Of a DNA stretch of 13,208 bases, positions 7,011 to 13,208 are shown one piece after another (the stretch's first letter is position 1; each line of letters opens with the position of its first letter). Origin of the DNA: an uncultured Sphingomonadaceae bacterium (GTDB taxonomy: Bacteria; Pseudomonadota; Alphaproteobacteria; Sphingomonadales; Sphingomonadaceae); contig CAMLKX010000027.1 of NCBI GenBank assembly GCA_946480515.1, positions 1 through 13,208 of the forward strand. The letters run 5' to 3'. The position numbers and the translations under genes were made by a program. The notes under the pieces were generated by a model. That model made no database searches. It was not told the DNA's origin and saw only the letters and a list, made by a program, of their open reading frames with translations.

Positions 7011-7418
7011 ATGCCGGGTCTGCTGCTCAACATCGATGTTCCCGATCTGGCGGCAGGTGAAGCCTTCTACACCGCGGCGTTTGGGGTGACCGCAGCCAGG
7101 CGCATGGGCGACGATTTTCTGGAGCTCATCGGGCTCAATGTGCCGCTCTACCTGCTGAAGAAGGATGCCGGAACACCAGCGGTACCGATGGGGGGTGCAA
7201 ATCGCGGCTTTGACCGGCACTGGACTCCAATCCATCCCGATATCGCGGTGGACGAGCTCGATGCCGCGATCGACCGCGCGGTGAGCGCAGGAGCGACCGT
7301 TGAGGTTCCCGCTTGCGATGCACCCTACGGGCGGATCGCGATGCTCGCCGATCCGTTCGGCCATGGCTTCTGCCTGATCCAGTTCAATGAGGAGGGTTAT
7401 GACGCCATCACCGCCTGA
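7011..7418 (+). CDS. VOC-fold (glyoxalase/bleomycin-resistance superfamily) protein, function unknown
   Basis: A 135-residue VOC protein with two beta-alpha-beta-beta-beta modules: VPDLAAGEAFYTAAFGV at 10-26 in the first, and IAVDELDAAIDRAVSAGATV (78-97) plus GRIAMLADPFGHGFCL (107-122) in the second. Aligned by eye to the upstream GloA, H75 keeps one metal ligand. The positions of GloA H5 and E115 appear to be Leu5 and Cys121, so it probably is not a metal-dependent glyoxalase I. The DPFGH motif is common in PhnB-like and dioxygenase-like VOC proteins of unknown role. The gene lies four bases after gloA, has GGGGAG ten bases before its ATG, and its end overlaps gloB by 20 bases. It may bind or modify a small molecule in the same pathway; this is inference. 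Confidence 0.8.
   Translation: MPGLLLNIDVPDLAAGEAFYTAAFGVTAARRMGDDFLELIGLNVPLYLLKKDAGTPAVPMGGANRGFDRHWTPIHPDIAVDELDAAIDRAVSAGATVEVPACDAPYGRIAMLADPFGHGFCLIQFNEEGYDAITA
7390..7395 (+). promoter_or_regulatory. Ribosome binding site of gloB
   Basis: AGGAGG inside the end of the VOC gene, only three bases before ATG 7399. The spacing is short, but an in-frame ATG at 7387 lies before this site and has no Shine-Dalgarno sequence of its own, so 7399 is preferred. Confidence 0.55.
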
Positions 7419-8136
7419 CGTGGTCGCGGTTCCGGCCCTGTCGGATAATTATATCTGGCTGCTGCACGACCCGATCGAAGGCGCTACCGCGGTCATCGAT
7501 CCGGCGGAGAGCGGTCCAGTGCTGGCTGAAGCGGAGCGGCGCGGCTGGCGCATCACCCATATCCTCAACACCCACTGGCATCCGGATCATGTCGGCGGCA
7601 ATCTCGCAATCAAGGCGGCGACCGGATGCGAAATCGTCGGTCCCGCGGGTGAAGCTGACAAGATTCCCGGCCTCGACCGCGCGCTGGGCGAAGGGGATGA
7701 GGTCGGGGTTGGCGCACTGACGGCAAGCGTGTGGGAAATGCCCGGCCATACGCTCGGCCATATCGCCTATCTTTTCCGCCAGGACCGCCTCGCGTTCGTT
7801 GGCGACACGCTGTTCGCGATGGGGTGCGGCCGGTTGTTCGAAGGTTCGCCGGAACAGATGCATCACTCGCTGCAGCGGCTGGCCGCGCTCGAGCCGGATA
7901 CGAACGTTTATTGCGCGCACGAATACACTCTTGCCAACGGCCGGTTCGCGGTGACCGAGGAGCCGGAGAACCCGGAACTTGCGCAGCGGCTTACGGAAGT
8001 GATTGCAGCTCGCGACGCCGGGAAGATCACGATTCCGACCACCATCGCGCGCGAACGGGCAACCAATCCCTTCCTGCGGGTCTCCGACGCGGCTGAGTTT
8101 GCAAGAGTGCGCGCGGCTAAAGACAGCTTCCGTTAA
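7399..8136 (+). CDS. gloB: Hydroxyacylglutathione hydrolase (glyoxalase II)
   Basis: A 245-residue metallo-beta-lactamase-fold hydrolase that splits S-D-lactoylglutathione into D-lactate and glutathione, completing the route begun by GloA. The binuclear metal site is complete: THWHPDH (58-64: H59, H61, D63, H64), PGHTLGH (H117), VGDTLF (D136 bridging) and YCAHEYT (H174). The C-terminal glyoxalase II helical domain follows, with TIARERATNPFLR at 215-227 for glutathione binding. Length is normal for bacterial GloB. The start at 7399 overlaps the VOC gene by 20 bases and has AGGAGG just upstream. It is the last gene of the tight plus-strand operon; a short hairpin follows the stop. Confident. 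Confidence 0.94.
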   Translation: MTPSPPDVVAVPALSDNYIWLLHDPIEGATAVIDPAESGPVLAEAERRGWRITHILNTHWHPDHVGGNLAIKAATGCEIVGPAGEADKIPGLDRALGEGDEVGVGALTASVWEMPGHTLGHIAYLFRQDRLAFVGDTLFAMGCGRLFEGSPEQMHHSLQRLAALEPDTNVYCAHEYTLANGRFAVTEEPENPELAQRLTEVIAARDAGKITIPTTIARERATNPFLRVSDAAEFARVRAAKDSFR

Positions 8137-8143
8137 GGACGGC

Positions 8144-8157
8144 GGGAGCAAGCTCCC
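8144..8157 (+). terminator. Weak hairpin after gloB
   Basis: GGGAGC-AA-GCTCCC lies eight bases after the gloB stop and could form a 5-base-pair stem with a CAAG loop. No T run follows, so if it ends transcription it does so poorly or with help. It may only mark the operon end. Confidence 0.25.
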
Positions 8158-8163
8158 CGGCTG

Positions 8164-8180
8164 GAACGTTACGTTCGAAC
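8164..8180. promoter_or_regulatory. Operator-like inverted repeats upstream of the lipoprotein gene
   Basis: GAACGT-T-ACGTTC (8164-8176) is a perfect odd inverted repeat, and it overlaps the perfect 8-base palindrome GTTCGAAC (8173-8180). Together they lie 30 bases before the ATG at 8211, in the only sizeable gap (74 bases) after the glyoxalase operon. A DNA-binding dimer site is possible. The GAAC spacing (9 bases) does not fit the alphaproteobacterial LexA box, which needs 7. Confidence 0.3.
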
Positions 8181-8198
8181 TTTGCGATGAAAACTCGC

Positions 8199-8203
8199 AG
8201 GAG
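8199..8203 (+). promoter_or_regulatory. Ribosome binding site deciding the lipoprotein start
   Basis: AGGAG seven bases before ATG 8211. It selects this start over the in-frame ATG at 8187, which would place eight residues including several basic ones before the lipoprotein signal. Confidence 0.7.
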
Positions 8204-8210
8204 TTGCCTG

Positions 8211-8603
8211 ATGCGATACCTCGTCCCACTGATCGGAGTGGTCGCACTCGCTGGTTGCACTGCCTCTGCTGCCGACCAGCCGCGAACTGCCAAAGCCGAA
8301 ACTCGCCTGGCGAAAGCCCTGGAGGGGAAGACCGCCGGCAGGGCCGTCAGCTGCCTGCCGCAGGGCGGTGGCTGGGACATGGACGTGATCGACGACAACA
8401 CGATCCTGTTCCGGCGCGCCGGCACCATTTTCCGCAATGATCCACAGGGCGGGTGCCGCCCGCTCGGCAGCGGCACTTATACGCTGGTCACCCGTATTCA
8501 CACCGGCAGCCTGTGCAACGGCGATATTTCGCGGGTGGTCGATACCTCCACCGGAAGCATCGCGGGGACCTGCTCCATGGGGGATTTCGTCCCCTACCGC
8601 TAG
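8211..8603 (+). CDS. Small Cys-rich lipoprotein of unknown function
   Basis: A 130-residue protein with a lipoprotein signal: MRYLVPLIGVVALAGC, with lipobox LAGC at 13-16 and lipidation expected at C16. The mature part has four more Cys (48, 82, 102, 121), suggesting two disulfides in the periplasm. The sequence GKTAGRAVSCLP (39-50) and the end SMGDFVPYR (122-130) recall a family of sphingomonad hypothetical proteins (I believe of the DUF6491 kind, not certain); no enzymatic motif is seen. The Shine-Dalgarno AGGAG is well placed for ATG 8211. It is separated from gloB by 74 bases and may have its own promoter. The TAG stop lies in CTAG (8600-8603), which is also the stop of the convergent acyl-CoA ligase gene, so the two genes overlap by four bases. 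Confidence 0.75.
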   Translation: MRYLVPLIGVVALAGCTASAADQPRTAKAETRLAKALEGKTAGRAVSCLPQGGGWDMDVIDDNTILFRRAGTIFRNDPQGGCRPLGSGTYTLVTRIHTGSLCNGDISRVVDTSTGSIAGTCSMGDFVPYR

Positions 8604-10324
8604 GAGCGGTAAAGCTGGTCGAGCGTGGCGCCGTAGCGTTCACGGATCGCATGCCGGCGGATTTTGAGCGACGGTGTCAGCTGCTGATTTGCGACCGAGA
8701 ATGGCTCTTCTGCGATGGTGAAACGCCGCACCCGTTCCGTTACGCTTAGCGAGGCATTCACCCGGTCAACCGCGGCCGCAATGGCCTGACGGTCGCGGTC
8801 ATGCTCTTTGTCCGGAACCAAAAGGGCAACGAGGTAGGGCCGCTTGTCGCCGTGGACCATGGCTTGCGCAATTTCGGGCTGGAGCGTCAGCAGCCCTTCG
8901 ATCCGCTGCGGCGAGACATTCTCCCCCTTGTCGTTGACGATGATGTCCTTCTTGCGGTCGGTGATGACGATCCGGCCGCGATCATCGAAGTGGCCAACGT
9001 CGCCCGACATCAGCCAGCCGTCCACCAGCACCTTGGCGGTCTCGTCCGGATTGTCCCAGTAGGCGTGCATTACATTTTCGCCGCGGATCATCAGTTCGCC
9101 GTCCTCGGCCACTCGCACTTCGGTGTTGATGAGCGGGGAGCCGACGCTGTCGATCCGCATTCCGGCGGAGGGACGATTGCAGGTGACCACCGGCCCGGCC
9201 TCGGTCTGGCCATAGCCCTGCAGCAGGGTCAGGCCCATCGCTTCGAAGAACAGGCCCACTTCGGTATTCAAGGGTGCTCCGCCCGATACGAGCGCCTTGA
9301 TCCGGCCGCCGAACCTGGCCCGCACCTTGCGGCGCAGCGTCAGGTCGAGCAGCCGTTCGGTCGGCCAGTCGAGCAAGCTGGGTCGGCCGCGATGACGTCG
9401 CGTCGCGTTTGCGAGCGCCCGCGTGAGCAGCCAATTGGCAACGCGTCCTGACGCCGCGATCGTCTTCAGCGTCCGTGCCCGCAAAAGCTCGAACAGTCGT
9501 GGGACGACGACCATCACCGTTGGCCGAACCTCCTCGATGTTCGCGGCGAGCTTTTCGAGGCTTTCCGCGAAACTGATCTGGGCGCCCAAGGCAATCGGAA
9601 AATGTTGGCCGGCGCTGTGTTCGAACGCGTGGCTCGCCGGAAGGAAGGACAGGAACATTTCCTCTCCCCAGCCGAAATCCTGAGCGAGAATGGCCGTGCA
9701 TCCCTCGCAATTGTGAAGGATCGCCCCATGATGCTGGCGCACTCCGCGCGGGGCGCCGCCGGTGCCGCTGGTGTAGATGATGCAGGCCAGATCCTCGCGG
9801 CGGAACGCCGCTGCCCGCTCGGCGAACGCGGTGACATTGCCGCCGTCCGCCACAAGCTGCTCCCACTGGTGGACCCGGAAGCCGGGAAGCGCCTGATCGA
9901 GTTCCAGCCGCTCGATCGCGATGATCTCGCGGCAGGCCGATCCGTCCATCGCCGCGGCGAGCAGCGGAGCGGCCAACTTGCTGTTCGATACGATCGCCGC
10001 CCTCGCTCCGCAATTGGCGAGGATGTGGGCGTGATCGCGCTCGGTATTGGTCGTGTAGGCCGGAACCGTCACCAGTCCCGCGGTCATGATTGCCAGGTCC
10101 GCAATCAGCCACTCCGGACGATTCTCGCTGACCAGCAGCACGGGATCGAGCCCAAGCATGCTCAATTGCTCGGCGAGGGCGGCGACCTGACGCGCCGCCT
10201 CGCTCCAGCTGGTCGAGACCCATGTCCCGTTGCGCTTGGCCCACAGGAACGGCGTGTCGCCCTTTTCCGTCGCCCGGGTCAGGAACATGGAAACAAGATT
10301 GGGGAAGCGCTCGAGCCTGTTCAT
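8600..10324 (-). CDS. Long-chain fatty acyl-CoA synthetase (AMP-dependent ligase)
   Basis: A 574-residue ANL-superfamily ligase that activates a carboxylic acid, probably a long-chain fatty acid, through an acyl-adenylate to acyl-CoA. Motifs in order: P-loop YTSGTGGAPRGV (184-195), LPASHAFEHSAGQ (228-240), SGGAPL (347-352), YGQTEAGP (371-378), GELMIRGENVMHAYW (409-423), MSGDVGHFDDRGR (439-451, ATP-binding D442), ITDRKKDIIV (454-463) and LTPSLKIRR (549-557) with the adenylation Lys K554. It resembles FadD15-type enzymes; substrate chain length is not readable. The P-loop is non-standard (G189 for Thr, R193 for Lys). The start overlaps the ggt stop by four bases (ATGA) and lacks a Shine-Dalgarno sequence, so translation is probably coupled. 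It is the last gene of the pyrD-ggt operon. Confidence 0.9.
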   Translation of the reverse strand: MNRLERFPNLVSMFLTRATEKGDTPFLWAKRNGTWVSTSWSEAARQVAALAEQLSMLGLDPVLLVSENRPEWLIADLAIMTAGLVTVPAYTTNTERDHAHILANCGARAAIVSNSKLAAPLLAAAMDGSACREIIAIERLELDQALPGFRVHQWEQLVADGGNVTAFAERAAAFRREDLACIIYTSGTGGAPRGVRQHHGAILHNCEGCTAILAQDFGWGEEMFLSFLPASHAFEHSAGQHFPIALGAQISFAESLEKLAANIEEVRPTVMVVVPRLFELLRARTLKTIAASGRVANWLLTRALANATRRHRGRPSLLDWPTERLLDLTLRRKVRARFGGRIKALVSGGAPLNTEVGLFFEAMGLTLLQGYGQTEAGPVVTCNRPSAGMRIDSVGSPLINTEVRVAEDGELMIRGENVMHAYWDNPDETAKVLVDGWLMSGDVGHFDDRGRIVITDRKKDIIVNDKGENVSPQRIEGLLTLQPEIAQAMVHGDKRPYLVALLVPDKEHDRDRQAIAAAVDRVNASLSVTERVRRFTIAEEPFSVANQQLTPSLKIRRHAIRERYGATLDQLYRS

Positions 10325-12030
10325 TCGCTGACCGCGGTGCCTTCGCTGCGCGGGTCGGCGGCTCCGGACCAGCCCTCGGCGGTTCGCTCGATCGCATTGG
10401 CCTTGAATCCGGGATCGCGCAGGTCGACCTTGTGGCCGAAGCGCTGCAGCGGCGGAATCAACGCCTCATGCGCGCTGCCCCGTTCGATGAACAACGTATC
10501 CCCCGGAGCGAACAGCACCGGAAGGGCGATCGCTTCGCGGGCCGGGAGCTTCCAGTCAATGACAGCAATGATCGCCTTGGCAACCTGCGCAATGATGGTT
10601 GCGCCCCCGGCTGCTCCGAGCGCCAGCCGCACCTGCCCGTCGGGTCCATAGACGATCGTCGGCGCCATCGAGCTGCGGGGCCGCTTGCCTCCCTCGACAC
10701 GGTTGGCAACCGGCAGCCCGTCCTTGGCGGGAACGAAGCTGAAGTCCGTCAGCTCATTGTTGAGATAATAACCATTGGCCATCAACCCCGAGCCGAACGG
10801 CCCTTCGATGGTCGAGGTGAGCGACGCGACTTCGCCCCAGCGGTCGACCGCCACGAAATGCGAGGTGCCCGCTTCCGTCGCTTCTACGCCGGGGGTCACC
10901 CTGGGAGCGCCCGGCGGGCTTCCGGCGGGAGCCGTGGTCATCGCCCGTTCCGTCGAAATGAGCGCGGAACGGCGAGCGAGATAGGCAGGATCGATCAGCC
11001 CGGCGATCGGAACCGCGACATGATCGGGATCGGCGACGTAGCGGTCGCGGTCGGCGAATGCGAGGCGCATCGACTCGGCGATCAGGTGCCAGCTTTCGAG
11101 CGATTGAGGCCCAGGCGTGGTGAGATCGAATCGCTCAAGCTGCTTGAGGATCTGGATCACCGCGATTCCGCCCGAGGAGGGTGGACCCATTCCGCAGATG
11201 CGATAGCCGCGATAGGTGGAGCAGACCGGCTCCCGGAGCTGGGCCTGGTAAGCCGCGAGGTCCCCCAGTGTCATCGGCGCGGGATTGGACGGAGCCCCCG
11301 TCACCGTGGCGACAATCATCTGCGCATTCGGACCGGCATAGAAGGAATCAGGCCCGAGCCGGGAAAGTCGCTCGAGCGTGGCGGCCAGAGCTGGGTTGCG
11401 GATCAACGTGCCCACCGGCGCGGGTTCGCCGCCCGGGTAGAAGATCGCTCGCCCCTCCGGCGAGAGGGCCCCCGTCGAGCGGCTTCTGGCAAGTGCAGCC
11501 TGGAGCCGCGGAGTGACCCGGAACCCATCGCGGGCAAGTGTGATTGCCGGTCCGAACAGCGCTTTCCACGCAAGCCGGCCCTGATCGCGATGAGCAAGCG
11601 CCATCATCCGCAGATTGCCCGGAACGCCGACGCTGCGTCCGCCAGGAACCGCTTCGTCGAAGCTTAGCGGCTGGCCATTGCGCAGGAACCACTCGGGAGT
11701 CGCAGCGATGGGGGCTTCCTCGCGCCTGTCATAGGTCGCGGGTGTGCCGTCCCCATCTTCATAGACGAGGAAGCCACCGCCGCCGATGCCGCTGCTCTGC
11801 GGCTCGACCACGGTCAGGGCGAGCAGGGTGGCGAGGGCTGCGTCCGCCGCACTTCCGCCTTGGCGGAGCATCTGCACTCCGGCGTCGGCCGCACGCGGAT
11901 CGGCGGCACTGACAATTCCTCGGCCGACTGCGGCAGGTGCGACCTGGTGCTGAACCTCTGGGTGCGCAGAGGTGGCGGCGCAGCCTCCAAGGGCGAGACT
12001 CGCAATCAGGACCAGAACGCGCTGCGGCAT
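10321..12030 (-). CDS. ggt: Gamma-glutamyltranspeptidase, lipoprotein form
   Basis: A 569-residue N-terminal-nucleophile hydrolase that cleaves gamma-glutamyl bonds, chiefly of glutathione, or transfers the glutamyl group. The N-terminus MPQRVLVLIASLALGGC is a lipoprotein signal (lipobox LGGC, C17), placing it on the periplasmic side of a membrane. The large-subunit motif YDRREEAP (100-107) holds the substrate-carboxylate Arg. Autocleavage would occur before T389 in AGTSHFVAVD, giving large and small subunits. LNNELTDFSF (423-432), KRPRSSMAPTIV (449-460) and GAAGGATII (472-480) match the small-subunit active site. The start at 12030 is set by the signal; a longer open frame to 12198 is a shadow of pyrD. 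It starts 11 bases after the pyrD stop and overlaps the ligase start by four bases. Confident. Confidence 0.93.
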   Translation of the reverse strand: MPQRVLVLIASLALGGCAATSAHPEVQHQVAPAAVGRGIVSAADPRAADAGVQMLRQGGSAADAALATLLALTVVEPQSSGIGGGGFLVYEDGDGTPATYDRREEAPIAATPEWFLRNGQPLSFDEAVPGGRSVGVPGNLRMMALAHRDQGRLAWKALFGPAITLARDGFRVTPRLQAALARSRSTGALSPEGRAIFYPGGEPAPVGTLIRNPALAATLERLSRLGPDSFYAGPNAQMIVATVTGAPSNPAPMTLGDLAAYQAQLREPVCSTYRGYRICGMGPPSSGGIAVIQILKQLERFDLTTPGPQSLESWHLIAESMRLAFADRDRYVADPDHVAVPIAGLIDPAYLARRSALISTERAMTTAPAGSPPGAPRVTPGVEATEAGTSHFVAVDRWGEVASLTSTIEGPFGSGLMANGYYLNNELTDFSFVPAKDGLPVANRVEGGKRPRSSMAPTIVYGPDGQVRLALGAAGGATIIAQVAKAIIAVIDWKLPAREAIALPVLFAPGDTLFIERGSAHEALIPPLQRFGHKVDLRDPGFKANAIERTAEGWSGAADPRSEGTAVSE

Positions 12031-12041
12031 GCAGCGACTGG

Positions 12042-13076
12042 CTAGCTGCTCCCTACGGCCTCGGCAATGCTGGCATAGCCTTCCTGCTGGAGGCGGTGGG
12101 CCAGCCCGAGCGCAATGCGGCGGGCGAGCCCCGGCCCTTCGTAGACCATCGCGCTGTACAGCTGGACGAGACTGGCGCCCGCCCGAACCCGCTCCCAAGC
12201 ATCGTCGGCCGATCCGATCCCGCCGGCAGCGATCAGCGGGATTTGCGCTCCGGACGCGGCGCGGAACGCTCGTAAAGCGGCCACCGCCAGTGGCTTCAGT
12301 GGCTCGCCCGAGAGCCCGCCTGCCTCGTCGGCGTGATGCGACTTCAGCGGCGGACGCGAGATGGTGGTGTTGGCGACGATCAGCGCGTCGATGCCGCTGT
12401 CGATTGCCGCGCGAACGATGCGGTCCGGATCGCCGGCGGCGAGATCGGGCGCAACTTTCAAAAAGATCGGGGGCCCGGCTGCCGATCGCGCGTCCTTCAC
12501 TGCGGCGAGCAACTCGGCCAGCGCCTGTTCGTCCTGGAGACTGCGCAGGCCGGGCGTGTTCGGCGAACTGATGTTGACGGTGAGATAGTCGGCGACCGGC
12601 GCCATCGTCTGCACGCCGGCGACGTAGTCAGCGATCCGGTCGGTGCTGTCCTTGTTCGCGCCGATATTCACCCCGACAATGCCGTCATATCGGTCCCGCG
12701 CCTGCAGCCGCTTCAGCGCGTCTGCCTGACCACGGCTGTTGAAGCCGAAACGGTTGATGACCGCGCGGTCCTCCTTGAGCCGAAACAGGCGCGGCTTGGG
12801 GTTGCCCGGCTGAGGGTTCGGGGTGATCGTGCCGACCTCGACGAAGCCGAAGCCTAGCCCGAGCAACGCGCCGAACACCTCCGCATCCTTGTCGAACCCC
12901 GCGGCAAGTCCGACCGGCGAAGGAAAGGTGAGGCCCGCGACCGTGGTCGATAGCGCGGGCGAGAATGTTGCCGACTGCCGCTTCGGCAAGAGCTTGAGGC
13001 CGGCGATGGTGGCGCGGTGCGCTGTCTCGGCTTCGAACGTGAAGATCAGCGGCCGGGCGAGGGAGTAAAGGGACAT
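12042..13076 (-). CDS. pyrD: Dihydroorotate dehydrogenase (quinone), class 2
   Basis: A 344-residue FMN enzyme that oxidises dihydroorotate to orotate and passes electrons to ubiquinone, the fourth step of pyrimidine synthesis; membrane-associated. The N-terminal helical part (about 1-40, SLYSLARPLIFTFEAETAH) is the quinone-channel region of class 2 enzymes. GLAAGFDKDAE (57-67) and the NPKPRLFRL...INRFGFNSRG signature (92-116) bind FMN and substrate. NISSPNTPGLR (168-178) carries the catalytic base S171 with N168 and N173, and IAAGGIGSADDA (282-293) is the phosphate-binding part. The start at 13076 gives the usual family N-terminus. An in-frame GTG at 13094 lies inside a repeat arm and would add six unlike residues. 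No good Shine-Dalgarno sequence is seen for either. First gene of a pyrD-ggt-ligase operon. Confidence 0.93.
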   Translation of the reverse strand: MSLYSLARPLIFTFEAETAHRATIAGLKLLPKRQSATFSPALSTTVAGLTFPSPVGLAAGFDKDAEVFGALLGLGFGFVEVGTITPNPQPGNPKPRLFRLKEDRAVINRFGFNSRGQADALKRLQARDRYDGIVGVNIGANKDSTDRIADYVAGVQTMAPVADYLTVNISSPNTPGLRSLQDEQALAELLAAVKDARSAAGPPIFLKVAPDLAAGDPDRIVRAAIDSGIDALIVANTTISRPPLKSHHADEAGGLSGEPLKPLAVAALRAFRAASGAQIPLIAAGGIGSADDAWERVRAGASLVQLYSAMVYEGPGLARRIALGLAHRLQQEGYASIAEAVGSS

Positions 13077-13089
13077 CAGGGTGCCATTT

Positions 13090-13118
13090 GTCACTGCGAG
13101 CGCAGCGAGGCAATCCAG
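13090..13118. repeat. One arm of a widespread intergenic palindromic repeat
   Basis: The 29 bases beginning GTCACTGCGAGCGCAGCG and ending GGCAATCCAG match the arm of a common bacterial intergenic inverted repeat, recognisable because its spurious translations read like CHCERSEAIQ or WIASLRSQ. The matching second arm, which would begin CTGGATTGC, is not present in the next 90 bases of this window. The arm begins 13 bases upstream of the pyrD ATG. Recognition is from memory of the element, not a database match. Confidence 0.6.
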
Positions 13119-13208
13119 CCGGCGGCGGCGCTCACGGTGCTCGCCGACCGGCTCGACATCGTCGAGGCCGGCCCGCCCGACGTCGTGCTCGTCGCCTACC
13201 GCGTGCTC

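Noticed and set aside
8164..8180. Alphaproteobacterial LexA (SOS) box
   Set aside because: That box is GTTC or GAAC repeated with seven bases between; here the GAAC repeats are nine apart.
8163..8188. GGAAC-N17-CGAT upstream of the lipoprotein, resembling an EcfG promoter
   Set aside because: Only three of four -10 bases match and it lies too close to the start; the overlapping inverted repeats explain the sequence as well.
8982..10397. 471-codon minus-strand open frame in another phase of the acyl-CoA ligase gene
   Set aside because: The overlapping phase carries all ligase motifs; this one is Arg/Gly/Ser-rich with no family resemblance.
10222..11667. 481-codon plus-strand open frame opposite ggt
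   Set aside because: Arg/Gly-rich composition, no motif, and it lies across ggt with intact GGT active-site motifs. A shadow frame.

Overview
The window is GC-rich and gene-dense, and looks like alphaproteobacterial chromosome, most probably from the Sphingomonadales (a Sphingomonas relative). This rests on strong G/C bias at third codon positions, glutathione-linked enzymes, a sphingomonad-style DUF2946/TonB-receptor pair, and sequence style across the proteins. No tRNA, rRNA, CRISPR array, insertion sequence or prophage gene was seen. The genes are mostly housekeeping or commonly conserved; nothing here is a clear new defence or mobile system.

Layout. The left edge holds the 5' end of thrS (minus strand, running off the window). 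Divergent from it is a two-gene plus-strand module: a DUF898/YjgN-type multi-pass membrane protein, then a membrane-anchored M48 metalloprotease. The protease converges tail-to-tail, two bases apart, with a minus-strand pair: a small His-rich DUF2946 protein and, downstream of it, a TonB-dependent outer-membrane receptor. This pair suggests metal (possibly copper) uptake.

From a divergent intergenic region at about 5028-5121, a tight plus-strand operon runs to 8136: ABHD10-like alpha/beta hydrolase, exported TPR protein, glyoxalase I (gloA), a second VOC-fold protein, and glyoxalase II (gloB). Junctions are overlaps of 4 and 1 bases, a gap of 4 and an overlap of 20, so co-expression is very likely. 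GloA and GloB together make the glutathione-dependent methylglyoxal detoxification route. A short Cys-rich lipoprotein gene follows behind its own gap.

The right third is a minus-strand operon read pyrD -> ggt -> acyl-CoA synthetase: class 2 dihydroorotate dehydrogenase, a lipoprotein-type gamma-glutamyltranspeptidase, and a long-chain fatty acyl-CoA ligase. The ligase and the lipoprotein share a four-base CTAG that is the stop codon on both strands. At the upstream edge of pyrD lies one arm of a widespread bacterial intergenic palindromic repeat, which helps decide the pyrD start. The final ~90 bases cannot be assigned.

Themes linking neighbours: glutathione metabolism (gloA, gloB and ggt within 7 kb) and cell-envelope functions (DUF898, M48, TonB receptor, two lipoproteins, exported TPR protein). 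The rest is pyrimidine synthesis, lipid activation and translation.
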